In this document: positions 50,665 through 58,740 of the stretch, piece by piece
Layout of the letters: the number at the start of each line of letters is the position of its first letter
How positions within the stretch are numbered: position 1 is the first letter of the stretch
NCBI RefSeq assembly: GCF_022213065.1
Contig: NZ_JAKLJA010000016.1
Location: forward strand, 62,001-126,000
From: Paraburkholderia tagetis
GTDB taxonomy: Bacteria; Pseudomonadota; Gammaproteobacteria; Burkholderiales; Burkholderiaceae
Length of the DNA: 64,000 nucleotides
Reading direction: 5' to 3'
Notes under the pieces: generated by a model
Databases searched by the model: none
Seen by the model: only the letters and a program-made list of their open reading frames with translations
What the model was told of the DNA's origin: nothing
Position numbers and translations under genes: made by a program

Positions 50665-53430
50665 TCAATTCGGCTTGCCGCGCGCTTCATTGCGTGGGCG
50701 CGCCGTGCCGCGATCTCCATCGTCGGCGCTCGAATCTTGATGGTCATCGCCGTACATGCGCCCTTCAACGTCGCCGTTGCGCGCGGTGCCGATCACAAAG
50801 CTGCGCTGCGGATTCGCGAGCTCGATGCCGCGCTCCGTGAAGCGCTCCAGCACGCGGCGGTTGAATTCGCGTTGCACGCCCCAGCGCGCCGAATCATTGC
50901 ACTGGATCTGGCCCACGAGCGTCACGCTCGCGCCGTCCACCTGATCCACGCCCCAGTACGCGAAGTCGCCGAGAATGCCCTCCTTGTACTTCTCGTCGCT
51001 GCGGATCTCCGCGCCGATTTCCTTGAGCGTGTCGATGGCGCGCTGCAGATCCGCGCCGTGCGCGATCTGCACCTTCACCGCCGCATTGCCGATACCGCGA
51101 TTCGTGTTGTTCACCGTCGTCACCGAGCTGAACGGCACGGTGTAGAGCGAGCCGTCGCCGCCGCGCAGGCGCACCGTGCGGATCGAGAGGAACTCGACCG
51201 TGCCCGAGACGCCCGCAACCGTGATCCAGTCGCCCACCTGCATGGCGTTCTCGGTGAGCAGGAAGATGCCGGTGATGAAGTCCTGCACGAGCTTTTGCGA
51301 GCCAAAGCCGAGCGCCACGCCGAAAATGCTTGCGCCCGCAATCAACGGCGCGGTGTTCACGCCGAGCTGCGAGAGCGCCGTGAGCCCGACCACCACGAAG
51401 ATCGCGACGAAGAGCGTGGTGCGGAACATCGGCAGCAGCGTGCGCAGGCGCGCGGCGCGCACGAAGTCGCCCGCGTCGGTCCAGGCGCTCAGGCGCCGCT
51501 CGGCGGCGCCGTTCGCCGCCTCCCAGATCACGATGGCCACGGCGATGGCAATGGCGATCGTGAGCAGCGCGGAGCCGATCAGATGCCCGATGGGGGCGTT
51601 CGCGATGAGGCGTCCGGGATGCATGCCCCACACGCGCAGCAGGACGTCGAGCGTGACGAGCCATAGCGCGGCGATCACGATGCGCCGCAGCGCCGGGTAG
51701 TAGCGATACGCGCGGCGCTGCGCGATCGTCATGTTCTCGCCGTTGCCGCCCGGATCGAACGCGCGGCCGAGTGCGCCGAGCGTGACGATGGCCACCATGC
51801 GCGCGGCGAGCAGCACGGCGAGCGAGACGCCGCCGTCGCGCATGAGTTCGCGGTAGCCGCCGCGCAGGTCGAGCGCCCAGACGAACCACAGCGCCATGAC
51901 GACGAAGACGGCGGCGGCGGCCCAGATATCGGCGAACCAGTGGACGAGATACGCGAACGAACTGCGTTCGGCGGCCGATTTGCGGATGGCCGCGGCCACG
52001 GGCTGGCGGCATTGCAGGATCGCCAGCGCGAGCGCGACGTGGGCGAACAGGATGACGAGCTTCAGCAGCGCGAGATGCGCGTCCTCGGTCATGCCGAGCG
52101 GCACCGCGCCGCCGAGCACGCCGCCCACGCCGCCGATCACGACGATGCGCCGGAGCCAGCGCTGCGCGAACTCGGGCCCGGTGCCGGAGAGCGGCACGAG
52201 CCGCAGGGCGTCGGAGTCGGGCGCGAAGAGCATGGTGCCGATGGCGAGGATGACGCGGCAGATCACCCACGTATCGACGACCTGGCCGACGGCGGCGGCG
52301 GGCGCGGCGTCCTCGGGGCCGAACAGCGAGAGCACGCCGGCGGCGCACAGCCCGAATCCGATCACGGGCACGAGTTCGAGCAGCGCGACGAGAAACGCCC
52401 AGGGCAGGCGCTTGAGCAGGCTCCAGTGGTGCGCGCCACGCACACGGTGGCGCGCCTCGCGCGCGAGCGCGGCGACACTCTGCTTGTAGGAGTCGTTGGC
52501 CGCGGCGGCGAGGGCGCTTGCCTTGGCGTCAGCGTGCTCATCGAGGCAGGCCTTCGCGGTGGTGTTCGCGGTGCTGCCCGCGATTGTGTCGGAATCGGCG
52601 GGCTCCATGCCGGCCGCCTCGCGCAGGGTCGCCTGATCGGTTTGCACTGGTTCCGCATCGGTTGCCTCGGGCGATAACGGTGAGGATGCCGGTGTATTCG
52701 GCATGCCCGCGTTTGGCGCTGCGGCTCGGCCCTTGTCCCGGGCATCTTCCGTGTCCTGCACGGCTGCTGCGTGCTCGGCGAGCGCGCGATGCGGTTTGCT
52801 GATGGCGCGGCGCAGGAGCGCCTCGATCGCGAGCGCGGGCACCAGCGTGAGCAGCAGTACGCGCAGCAGCGAGACCAGCATCTCATGGCCTGCCGGCGTG
52901 CCGAGGCGCACGCTCCACCAGTCGCGTGCGGATGTGACGTTGAAGAGCGCGCCACGCGCGCGCAGGAGTTGCTGGCCGACGACCTGTGCGCCACGTGCGG
53001 CGCCGTCGGCGATTTGCAGCACGAGGCCATTCGAGCGCAGTGCTTTCGCGAGCGGTGCGGATGCCGCCGCGCTGCTGGCCGCCGATGCCGCAGTGGCCGT
53101 GCTGGCCGTGCTGGCCGAGGTTGCTGTAGCCGGCGTGGCGAGTGCGCCCGCAGCGGCAATCGCGCGCAACGTGTCCGCCACGTGTGCGCGCTGGACCGGA
53201 TCGTCGAGCACCTGAAGTGCCGCATGGGCTTGTGCGGGTGTTAGCGCAACAGGGGAGGCGGGGTTCGCCCCCGATGCGGCAGCCGGGGCCGCCGCGCTGC
53301 ACGGCGTGGCGCCGAGCAAGGCAAGTAACAGCGTGCACGCCAAGGCGGCAATCAGCGCGTTGAAGCGCTGCGTGATGTGTGATCGTAAGCGACGTGATCG
53401 TAAGCAGAAAGAAAGAAGCGTCCTTGGCAT
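50665..53430 (-). CDS. Large MscS-family mechanosensitive channel
   Basis: 921 residues, far larger than E. coli MscS (about 286). It has an N-terminal signal sequence (to about residue 47, ATPCSAA), an Ala-rich periplasmic part, many membrane helices in the middle, and a C-terminal MscS pore and beta domain: GASIFGVALGFGSQKLVQDF (pore helix), GVSGTVEFLSIRTVRLR and VPFSSVTTVNN. Charged, low-complexity loops lie around 180-330. The size resembles MscK/YbdG-like channels. Start ATG 53430 gives the signal peptide; the upstream frame does not. It opens on membrane tension to release solutes. Confidence 0.88.
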   Translation of the reverse strand: MPRTLLSFCLRSRRLRSHITQRFNALIAALACTLLLALLGATPCSAAAPAAASGANPASPVALTPAQAHAALQVLDDPVQRAHVADTLRAIAAAGALATPATATSASTASTATAASAASSAAASAPLAKALRSNGLVLQIADGAARGAQVVGQQLLRARGALFNVTSARDWWSVRLGTPAGHEMLVSLLRVLLLTLVPALAIEALLRRAISKPHRALAEHAAAVQDTEDARDKGRAAAPNAGMPNTPASSPLSPEATDAEPVQTDQATLREAAGMEPADSDTIAGSTANTTAKACLDEHADAKASALAAAANDSYKQSVAALAREARHRVRGAHHWSLLKRLPWAFLVALLELVPVIGFGLCAAGVLSLFGPEDAAPAAAVGQVVDTWVICRVILAIGTMLFAPDSDALRLVPLSGTGPEFAQRWLRRIVVIGGVGGVLGGAVPLGMTEDAHLALLKLVILFAHVALALAILQCRQPVAAAIRKSAAERSSFAYLVHWFADIWAAAAVFVVMALWFVWALDLRGGYRELMRDGGVSLAVLLAARMVAIVTLGALGRAFDPGGNGENMTIAQRRAYRYYPALRRIVIAALWLVTLDVLLRVWGMHPGRLIANAPIGHLIGSALLTIAIAIAVAIVIWEAANGAAERRLSAWTDAGDFVRAARLRTLLPMFRTTLFVAIFVVVGLTALSQLGVNTAPLIAGASIFGVALGFGSQKLVQDFITGIFLLTENAMQVGDWITVAGVSGTVEFLSIRTVRLRGGDGSLYTVPFSSVTTVNNTNRGIGNAAVKVQIAHGADLQRAIDTLKEIGAEIRSDEKYKEGILGDFAYWGVDQVDGASVTLVGQIQCNDSARWGVQREFNRRVLERFTERGIELANPQRSFVIGTARNGDVEGRMYGDDHQDSSADDGDRGTARPRNEARGKPN

Positions 53431-53919
53431 GGGCAGAATGCGATATCGAATCCGGTGAAGTGTTGTGTGGCCGCAAGTTTCGTGCCCGGGCTCGCGGGCG
53501 CTAGCGCGCAACGGCTTGCGTTTTTCTTGCAATGCTCGTTCTCGCTTCAGGCAGTGCCTGAAAGTATGCGCGCGTGTGCATGTGTGTGCACGTGTGTGCG
53601 AGGACGGCGAATACCCATCTTCTCGATGGCGGCAACGATGGCCTGCATGATACGGACTGCTGATAATGCGCCGTTGATGTGAGACATGCGCAGGCGCGCG
53701 CCGGCAAAATTTTTTTCAAATCCGGTCTATTGCAACTAACAGCCAATTCCATAAGCCCACCACAAAGTGGCCTCGGCGCGGCGTATGACACCGCGCCAGC
53801 AGGCGGGCGAATCGGTGCGGAACCGGGGCGGGTTTTGATCAGTGGCGCGCGATATGTCCCTGGTGCTACCGTTGCACGAAACTTGAATCAGGCCGCGCAG
53901 CGGCCACCGGAGAGTGCAC
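53431..53919. promoter_or_regulatory. Divergent MscS / MHS-permease region with a Z-DNA-prone tract
   Basis: 489 bp without a supported gene. At 53564-53600 there are 37 consecutive bases of strict purine-pyrimidine alternation, rich in GC, GT and CA steps, a sequence class that can adopt Z-DNA under negative supercoiling. The tract is 134 bp upstream of the MscS start. Promoter boxes could not be fixed by eye. Confidence 0.6.
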
Positions 53920-55221
53920 ATGAATAGCGTCGGCATGACTGCAGTGCGCAAGGGCGGGTTGAGCCGCAAGCAGTTGATTTTCGCGGCCACCATCGGCAAT
54001 GCGCTCGAGTTCTTCGATTTCACGGTCTACAGCTTCTTCGCGCTCACGATCGGCAAGCTGTTCTTTCCCACCATGTCGAGCTACGGGCAACTGCTCGCCT
54101 CCGTGGCGACCTTCGGCGTGGGCTTCGTGATGCGCCCGCTCGGCGGCGTCGTGATCGGCGCCTACGCGGACCGCGCAGGCCGCAAGCCCGCCATGACGCT
54201 CACCATCTTCATGATGGCGCTAGGCTGCGCGTTGATCGGCCTTGCACCCACTTACGCGCAGATCGGCGTGGCGGCGCCCATGATCATCGTGTTCGCGCGG
54301 CTGTTGCAGGGCTTCTCGGCGGGCGGTGAGGTGGGCGCTTCCACCACGCTGCTGATCGAAGCGGGCACGCCGGCCAATCGCGGGCTGCTCGGCAGTTACC
54401 AGTTCGCGAGCCAGGGTCTGGGCGTTTCGTTCGGCGCGTTGATGGCAGGAATCCTGACGATGTCGTTGCATCCCGCGAGCCTGCTCTCGTGGGGCTGGCG
54501 CGTGCCGTTTCTGATGGGCGTGGCGATTGCGCCGATCGGCATGTGGATTCGGCGCCGCCTGGAAGAGCAGGCGAGCACCCATGCGGGCACGGATGGGCGC
54601 CCTGTGCGCATGCCGGTGCTCACGGTGCTGCGCGACCACTGGCGCCGCGCATTGCTGGGCACGTTGCTCACGATGGGGTCGACGGTGATCGCTTATGTGG
54701 TCACGTTTTATATGCCGACCTACGCGATCCACGAGCTCAAGGTGCCCGCGCCCACGGCGCTGCTGGCGGGCCTCGTGTCCGGCGTGGTGACGTTCGTGGT
54801 GGGGCCGCTGGCGGGGCTGCTCTCCGACCGCATCAGCCGGCGCGCGCTGGTGTTCTGGCCGCGCGTGGCCGTGGTGCTGTTGATCTGGCCGGCGTTCCAG
54901 TGGCTATCGAGCGGCCCGGACGCCGCGCGTCTGCTGATTACCGTGGGCGGCCTGAGCGTGCTGCTCGCCTTGCAGGCCGCGCCCGCCATCACGATGCTGC
55001 CCGAGATGTTCCCGCGCGCCGTGCGCGCGACGGGCATGGCCATCGTCTACAGCGTGGGCGTGGCGATCTTCGGCGGCTTCGCGCAGGCCATCGCCACCTG
55101 GCTCATCAAGGTCACGGGCGACTTGCACGCGCCCGCCTGGTACGTGATGGTGTGCGCGGCGCTCTCGTGCCTCGCGTTGCCGTTCATCCGCGACCTGACC
55201 GGCAAGCCGCTGGAGGACTGA
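53920..55221 (+). CDS. MHS-family (metabolite:H+ symporter) MFS transporter
   Basis: This 433-residue inner-membrane protein is predicted to have 12 helices. Family landmarks are ATIGNALEFFDFTVYSFFA near the N-terminus, MRPLGGVVIGAYADRAGRK (about 69-87) and LQGFSAGGEVGASTTLLIE. The MHS family imports citrate, tricarballylate, shikimate, proline, betaine and similar compounds. I use ATG 53920, which has GGAG 7 nt upstream; the in-frame GTG at 53914 is too close to that site. It converges with a ketopantoate-reductase-like gene. The substrate is unknown but could be that of the adjacent aldolase/reductase pair. Confidence 0.88.
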   Translation: MNSVGMTAVRKGGLSRKQLIFAATIGNALEFFDFTVYSFFALTIGKLFFPTMSSYGQLLASVATFGVGFVMRPLGGVVIGAYADRAGRKPAMTLTIFMMALGCALIGLAPTYAQIGVAAPMIIVFARLLQGFSAGGEVGASTTLLIEAGTPANRGLLGSYQFASQGLGVSFGALMAGILTMSLHPASLLSWGWRVPFLMGVAIAPIGMWIRRRLEEQASTHAGTDGRPVRMPVLTVLRDHWRRALLGTLLTMGSTVIAYVVTFYMPTYAIHELKVPAPTALLAGLVSGVVTFVVGPLAGLLSDRISRRALVFWPRVAVVLLIWPAFQWLSSGPDAARLLITVGGLSVLLALQAAPAITMLPEMFPRAVRATGMAIVYSVGVAIFGGFAQAIATWLIKVTGDLHAPAWYVMVCAALSCLALPFIRDLTGKPLED

Positions 55222-55228
55222 GGATTGT

Positions 55229-55267
55229 GCGTGCCTCGCGGCCAGGCTATCCAGCCGCGAGGCACGC
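55229..55267. terminator. Hairpin terminator between converging MHS and reductase genes
   Basis: A perfect 14-bp stem (55229-55242 with 55254-55267) with an 11-nt loop starts 7 nt after the MHS stop. There is no T run. The right arm ends GGCACGC, and the tandem array that follows is built from this same end (AGCACGCAAG units). Confidence 0.6.
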
Positions 55268-55370
55268 AAGAGCACGCAAGAGCACGCAAGAGCACGCAAG
55301 AGCACGCAAGAGCACGCAAGAGCACGCAAGAGCACGCAAGAGCGCGCAAGAGCACGCAAGAGCACGCAAG
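55261..55370. repeat. Eleven-copy 10-nt tandem repeat (VNTR)
   Basis: Eleven contiguous 10-nt units occur: GGCACGCAAG (55261), then AGCACGCAAG ten times, with one variant AGCGCGCAAG at 55341. The array ends 6 nt before the stop codon of the minus-strand reductase gene. It is the longest and most uniform array in the window and so the best candidate for copy-number variation. Confidence 0.95.
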
Positions 55371-55376
55371 GGCGGG

Positions 55377-56417
55377 CTACGCGGCGCGTCGCGCCGCTTC
55401 GAGATTCGCATCGAGCTGGCGCGCAAGGCCGTAGAGCATGCCAAGCGATGGCGCGGCCACGCCCGCGCGTTGCGCGAGCTCGTAGGGCGCGCCCAGCAGC
55501 GCTTCCACCTCGAGCGTGCGGCCCGCTTCCACGTCTTGCAGCATCGAGGTCTTGAACGCGCCCAGCTTGCGCGTGATGGCGTTGCGCTCCTCGATGGTCA
55601 TGGCAAGGCCGATGCCGAGTGCTTCGCCTATCGCGCGGGCCTCCGCCATGATCGTCTTGACGAGGCTCGCGGTGAGCGGGTCGTCGAGGATCACGTCGGC
55701 GGTCGAGCGCGTGAGTGCGCTGATGGGGTTCATTGTCATGTTGCCCCAGAGCTTGGCCCATATTTCATGCTGGATTTGCCCGGTGGCCTGCACGTCGAAA
55801 CCGGCCTGCGCAAGCAGCGCGCACGCGTCCTTGGCGCGCGCCGCCGTGTGCGGCGCGGCGCCCCCCACGATCAGCAGATTGCCTTTGCCCTTGCGGATCA
55901 CGCCGGGCGCCGCAATCGACGACGAGAGATGCACGACGCAGCCCGATGCCCGCGCGGGCGGCAGCGCCGCCGACACCACGCCGCCCGGATCGACGGATTC
56001 GAGGTGTCGATTGTCACCGCCCGCATGCGCGCCGCTGGCGTTAGCGAGGAACCACCACGGCACGCCGTTCATCGCGGAGACGATATGCGTGTGCGGCCCG
56101 ACGAGCGGCGCAAGCGAGGCGGCAGCCTGCACGAGTGCCTGGCCCTTGAGGCAGACGAACACGATGTCTTGCGCGCCGAGCTCGGCGGCATTGTCGGTGG
56201 CGTTTACGCGCGCGGTGTAGCGCATGCCGTTCTCGGGGTCTTCGAGTATCGTGAGGCCGTCGCGACGGATGGCTTCGAGATGCGCGCCGCGCGCGAGCAC
56301 GTTGATGTTCGCGCCGCTGGGGTTCGCACTGCTTTGCGCTCGCGCGAGCCGTGCCGCAATGAGGCCGCCGATCGCGCCGGCGCCGACCACCGTGATGTTG
56401 CGCTGCGAGGAATTCAC
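55377..56417 (-). CDS. Ketopantoate reductase-like protein (ApbA/PanE family)
   Basis: This 346-residue NADP-dependent 2-oxoacid reductase has the dinucleotide motif VVGAGAIGGLIAARL (10-24) and family landmarks FVCLKGQALVQAA (about 91) and AKLWGNMTMNPISALT (about 226), the latter with the conserved Lys and Asn pair near the active site. True PanE makes pantoate, but Burkholderiaceae carry many paralogues. This one is 3 bp downstream of a class II aldolase-like gene in the same direction, so it more likely acts on a catabolic hydroxy- or keto-acid. Symbol withheld for that reason. Confidence 0.85.
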   Translation of the reverse strand: MNSSQRNITVVGAGAIGGLIAARLARAQSSANPSGANINVLARGAHLEAIRRDGLTILEDPENGMRYTARVNATDNAAELGAQDIVFVCLKGQALVQAAASLAPLVGPHTHIVSAMNGVPWWFLANASGAHAGGDNRHLESVDPGGVVSAALPPARASGCVVHLSSSIAAPGVIRKGKGNLLIVGGAAPHTAARAKDACALLAQAGFDVQATGQIQHEIWAKLWGNMTMNPISALTRSTADVILDDPLTASLVKTIMAEARAIGEALGIGLAMTIEERNAITRKLGAFKTSMLQDVEAGRTLEVEALLGAPYELAQRAGVAAPSLGMLYGLARQLDANLEAARRAA

Positions 56418-56420
56418 GGC

Positions 56421-57191
56421 TTACTCCTTGTATGAAGGGTCGATGCGCTCGACGCGCCGGATCAGCGCGGCAAGCACATTTTCGCCGGCGCCATGCGCGG
56501 GCGAGAACTGCAGGGCGTCGCGCGTGGAGCGCGCGGTAATGGCCGGGTCGATGGGAATGGTCTCGCCGTGCATCGAGTCGGTGACGCACTGGATCTCGCA
56601 GGCACGATTGAGCGTCCAGAGCAGCACGAACGCGTGCGCAAGGCTCGCGCCGTGCGCAAGCAGGCCGTGATTGCGCAGGATGAGCAGGCGCCGGTCGCCC
56701 ATCGACTTCAAAAGCCGCGGCTTTTCTTCGTCGTGCACGGTGATGCCTTCGAAGTCGTGATAAGCCACCATGCCGTGCAACTGCGCCGAATAGAAGTTCG
56801 TGTACGCGAGGCCGCTTTCCATGCACGCAACGGCAAGGCCCGCCGTGGTGTGCGTATGCATCACGCAATGCGCATCTTCCACATGGGCGTGAATTGCGCT
56901 GTGGATCACGAAGCCGGCCGGATTGATCGGATAGTCGCCGGGGCTCAGAATATTGCCGTCGAGATCGACCTTCACGAGATTCGACGCCTTGATTTCGTCA
57001 TACGCAAGGCCGAATGGGTTGATCAGGAAGTGCTTCTCCGGACCGGGCACGCGCAGCGTGATGTGGTTGAAGATCAATTCGGTCCAGCCCATCAGGTGAA
57101 ATACGCGGTAGGTGGCCGCGAGCTTCACGCGTGCGGCCCATTCGTGCGGCTCGCACCAGGCGGGGCGAGCGGCTTCGGGTGTTGCGCTCAT
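56421..57191 (-). CDS. Class II aldolase/adducin-family protein
   Basis: This 256-residue protein has the metal-binding histidines in VMHTHTTAG (about 106-114) and NHGLLAHG (about 164-171), with the substrate-side pattern WTELIFNHITLRVPG near the N-terminus. Members include fuculose-phosphate aldolase and ribulose-5-phosphate epimerase; this branch (KASNLVKVDLDGNI) is uncharacterised. It is 3 bp before the reductase gene and divergent from a MarR-type regulator. The likely job is C-C cleavage or decarboxylation of a hydroxy-acid. The substrate is unknown. Confidence 0.85.
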   Translation of the reverse strand: MSATPEAARPAWCEPHEWAARVKLAATYRVFHLMGWTELIFNHITLRVPGPEKHFLINPFGLAYDEIKASNLVKVDLDGNILSPGDYPINPAGFVIHSAIHAHVEDAHCVMHTHTTAGLAVACMESGLAYTNFYSAQLHGMVAYHDFEGITVHDEEKPRLLKSMGDRRLLILRNHGLLAHGASLAHAFVLLWTLNRACEIQCVTDSMHGETIPIDPAITARSTRDALQFSPAHGAGENVLAALIRRVERIDPSYKE

Positions 57192-57313
57192 GGGGGCGTC
57201 TCCGTTTTGGGTGCCGCGCGGGCGCGGCAGGCAAGCTGCGCTGAATGACCCGGCGACAAACCGATGCTACGCGCAAATAAATGCGTGTGCAAGCATCAAA
57301 TATTCCATTAAAT

Positions 57314-57328
57314 CCCTTTATTAAAGGG
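57314..57328. promoter_or_regulatory. MarR operator candidate, aldolase / regulator gap
   Basis: A perfect 15-bp palindrome, CCCTTTA-T-TAAAGGG, lies in the 193-bp divergent gap, 57 bp before the MarR start. The flanking stretch 57270-57355 is A+T-rich compared with the rest of the window. Confidence 0.65.
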
Positions 57329-57384
57329 GTTTCGTAGATGCTATGCTAGCGCATGCCATTTGGCGAGGCTGCACGAGACGAGAG

Positions 57385-57828
57385 ATGACGGGCAAGAACC
57401 AGATCGAAGAGCTATTCACTTACCGGCTGCACGTGCTGAAGAAGCAGACGGACCGCACCATGAACGAGGCGTTTTCGGCGGCGCTGTCGCTCACGCTCAC
57501 GGAGGCGCGCCTTCTGCTGAGCGTGGGGGCGTTCGGGCCGATTTCGGTGTCGGATCTCGGGCGCCTGTCGAATCTCGATCGCAGCCAGGCGAGCCGCGCG
57601 ACCGATGTGCTGGAGCGCAAGGGGCTGCTCGAAAAGGCCTCGAACGCGGCGGATGCACGCGGCGTGCTCGTCAAGCTCACCGCGCAGGGGCGCAGTACGT
57701 ATCGGCGCGCGTCGGCCATTTCGAAGTCGGGTAACGAGGCGATTCTCTCGGTGCTGAGCGAGCAGGAACGCGAAGCGTTGCAGAGCGCGCTGGCGAAGCT
57801 CGTGGCGCAGGGCGGCGAGCCGGAGTAA
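57385..57828 (+). CDS. MarR-family transcriptional regulator
   Basis: This 147-residue winged-helix protein shows LTLTEARLLLSVGAFGPISV (about 37-56), recognition helix LDRSQASRATDVLERKGLL and wing SNAADARGVLVKLTAQG. I start at ATG 57385 (MTGKNQIEELF); an upstream ATG at 57343 lies close to the palindrome and promoter zone. It is divergent from the aldolase-reductase pair and converges on hpaI, so it more likely controls the former. It does not resemble HpaR closely enough to be called the hpa repressor. Confidence 0.87.
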   Translation: MTGKNQIEELFTYRLHVLKKQTDRTMNEAFSAALSLTLTEARLLLSVGAFGPISVSDLGRLSNLDRSQASRATDVLERKGLLEKASNAADARGVLVKLTAQGRSTYRRASAISKSGNEAILSVLSEQEREALQSALAKLVAQGGEPE

Positions 57829-57856
57829 GCGAAAGCAAAAGGCGGAAGAACAATGA

Positions 57857-57876
57857 GGGCGCCGGGCGCGGCGCCC
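57857..57876. terminator. Hairpin between converging marR and hpaI genes
   Basis: GGGCGCC (57857-57863) pairs with GGCGCCC (57870-57876) across a 6-nt loop in the 60-bp gap. There is no T run on either side, so this is a weak terminator candidate. Confidence 0.45.
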
Positions 57877-57888
57877 CCTATGGCCGAA

Positions 57889-58665
57889 TCAGGCGGCAGG
57901 CTGGCGGAACGCCGCAGCCAGGTCGCTCGCGCCGCGTGCAAGCAGCGCAACGTCGCTGCCGACTGCAACGAAGGTCGCTCCGGCCTGTAGATATTCGTGA
58001 GCGATCGTGCGGTCGGCGGCCAGCACGCCTGCTGCCTTGCCACGCGCACGCACGGCGCGAATGCCGGCGACAATCGCCTCGCGCACCGCCGGGGCGCCCG
58101 GCTGACCGAGCAGGCCCATCGAAGCGCTCAAATCCGCCGGGCCGAAGAATACGCCATCCACACCCTCCACGGCGGCAATGTCGTCTAGCTGCGCAAGTGC
58201 GTTGGCCGTCTCCACCTGCACCAGCATGCAGAGTTCATCCGCGGCACGATGCAGATAATCGGCGGAGCCGTTCCAGCGCGACGCGCGCGCGAGCGCGCTG
58301 CCCACGCCGCGAATGCCGAGCGGCGGATAGCGTGTGGCGGCCACGGCGGCGCGCGCATCGTCGGCGTTTTCGATCATGGGCACGAGCAGCGTCTGCGTGC
58401 CGATGTCGAGCAACTGCTTGATGATGGCGGCGTCGTTGCGCACGGGCCGCACGATCGGGTGCGTGGGATACGGCGCCACGGCCTGCAGTTGCGCGAGCGT
58501 GCTGCGCAGGTCGTTGGGCGCGTGCTCGCCGTCTATCAGCAGCCAGTCGAAGCCCGTGCCCGCGAGCAGCTCGGTCACGTATGAGTCGGCGAGTGCAGCC
58601 CACAGACCGATTTGCGGACGGCCTTGCGCGAGTGCGCGCTTGAACGGGTTGTCGAGTATTTGCAT
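57889..58665 (-). CDS. hpaI: 4-Hydroxy-2-oxoheptanedioate aldolase
   Basis: This 258-residue class II aldolase of the HpcH/HpaI family cleaves 4-hydroxy-2-oxoheptanedioate to pyruvate and succinic semialdehyde. The signature is present: LLIDGEHAPNDL (about 42-53), VRPVRND, VPMIENADDARAAV, RGVGSALARASRWN (about 119-132) and the metal Glu/Asp in QVETANAL and FFGPADLSASMG. The length is normal. It is the last gene of the hpa operon, about 70 bp after hpaH, and its product joins the central pathways. Confidence 0.94.
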   Translation of the reverse strand: MQILDNPFKRALAQGRPQIGLWAALADSYVTELLAGTGFDWLLIDGEHAPNDLRSTLAQLQAVAPYPTHPIVRPVRNDAAIIKQLLDIGTQTLLVPMIENADDARAAVAATRYPPLGIRGVGSALARASRWNGSADYLHRAADELCMLVQVETANALAQLDDIAAVEGVDGVFFGPADLSASMGLLGQPGAPAVREAIVAGIRAVRARGKAAGVLAADRTIAHEYLQAGATFVAVGSDVALLARGASDLAAAFRQPAA

Positions 58666-58710
58666 GGGAATCCTGATGGTTTGGCGGCGATGGCGGGCGC
58701 CATCACGGGG

Positions 58711-58740
58711 GCATCAGACGGCCTCAGACGGCCTCAGACG
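58711..58740 (-). repeat. 10-nt tandem repeat containing the hpaH stop codon
   Basis: GCATCAGACG (58711) and GCCTCAGACG twice (58721, 58731). On the minus strand the hpaH stop TGA (58734-58736) is in the first-transcribed copy, and TGA recurs at the same place in the next two. Confidence 0.9.

Noticed and set aside
53501..53791. Minus-strand frame across the alternating purine-pyrimidine tract
   Set aside because: It encodes a Thr/His/Cys run that is simply the dinucleotide tract, with no conserved features.
55261..55370. Tandem array considered as a CRISPR
   Set aside because: Units are 10 nt and contiguous, with no unique spacers and no cas genes nearby. The same holds for the other arrays.
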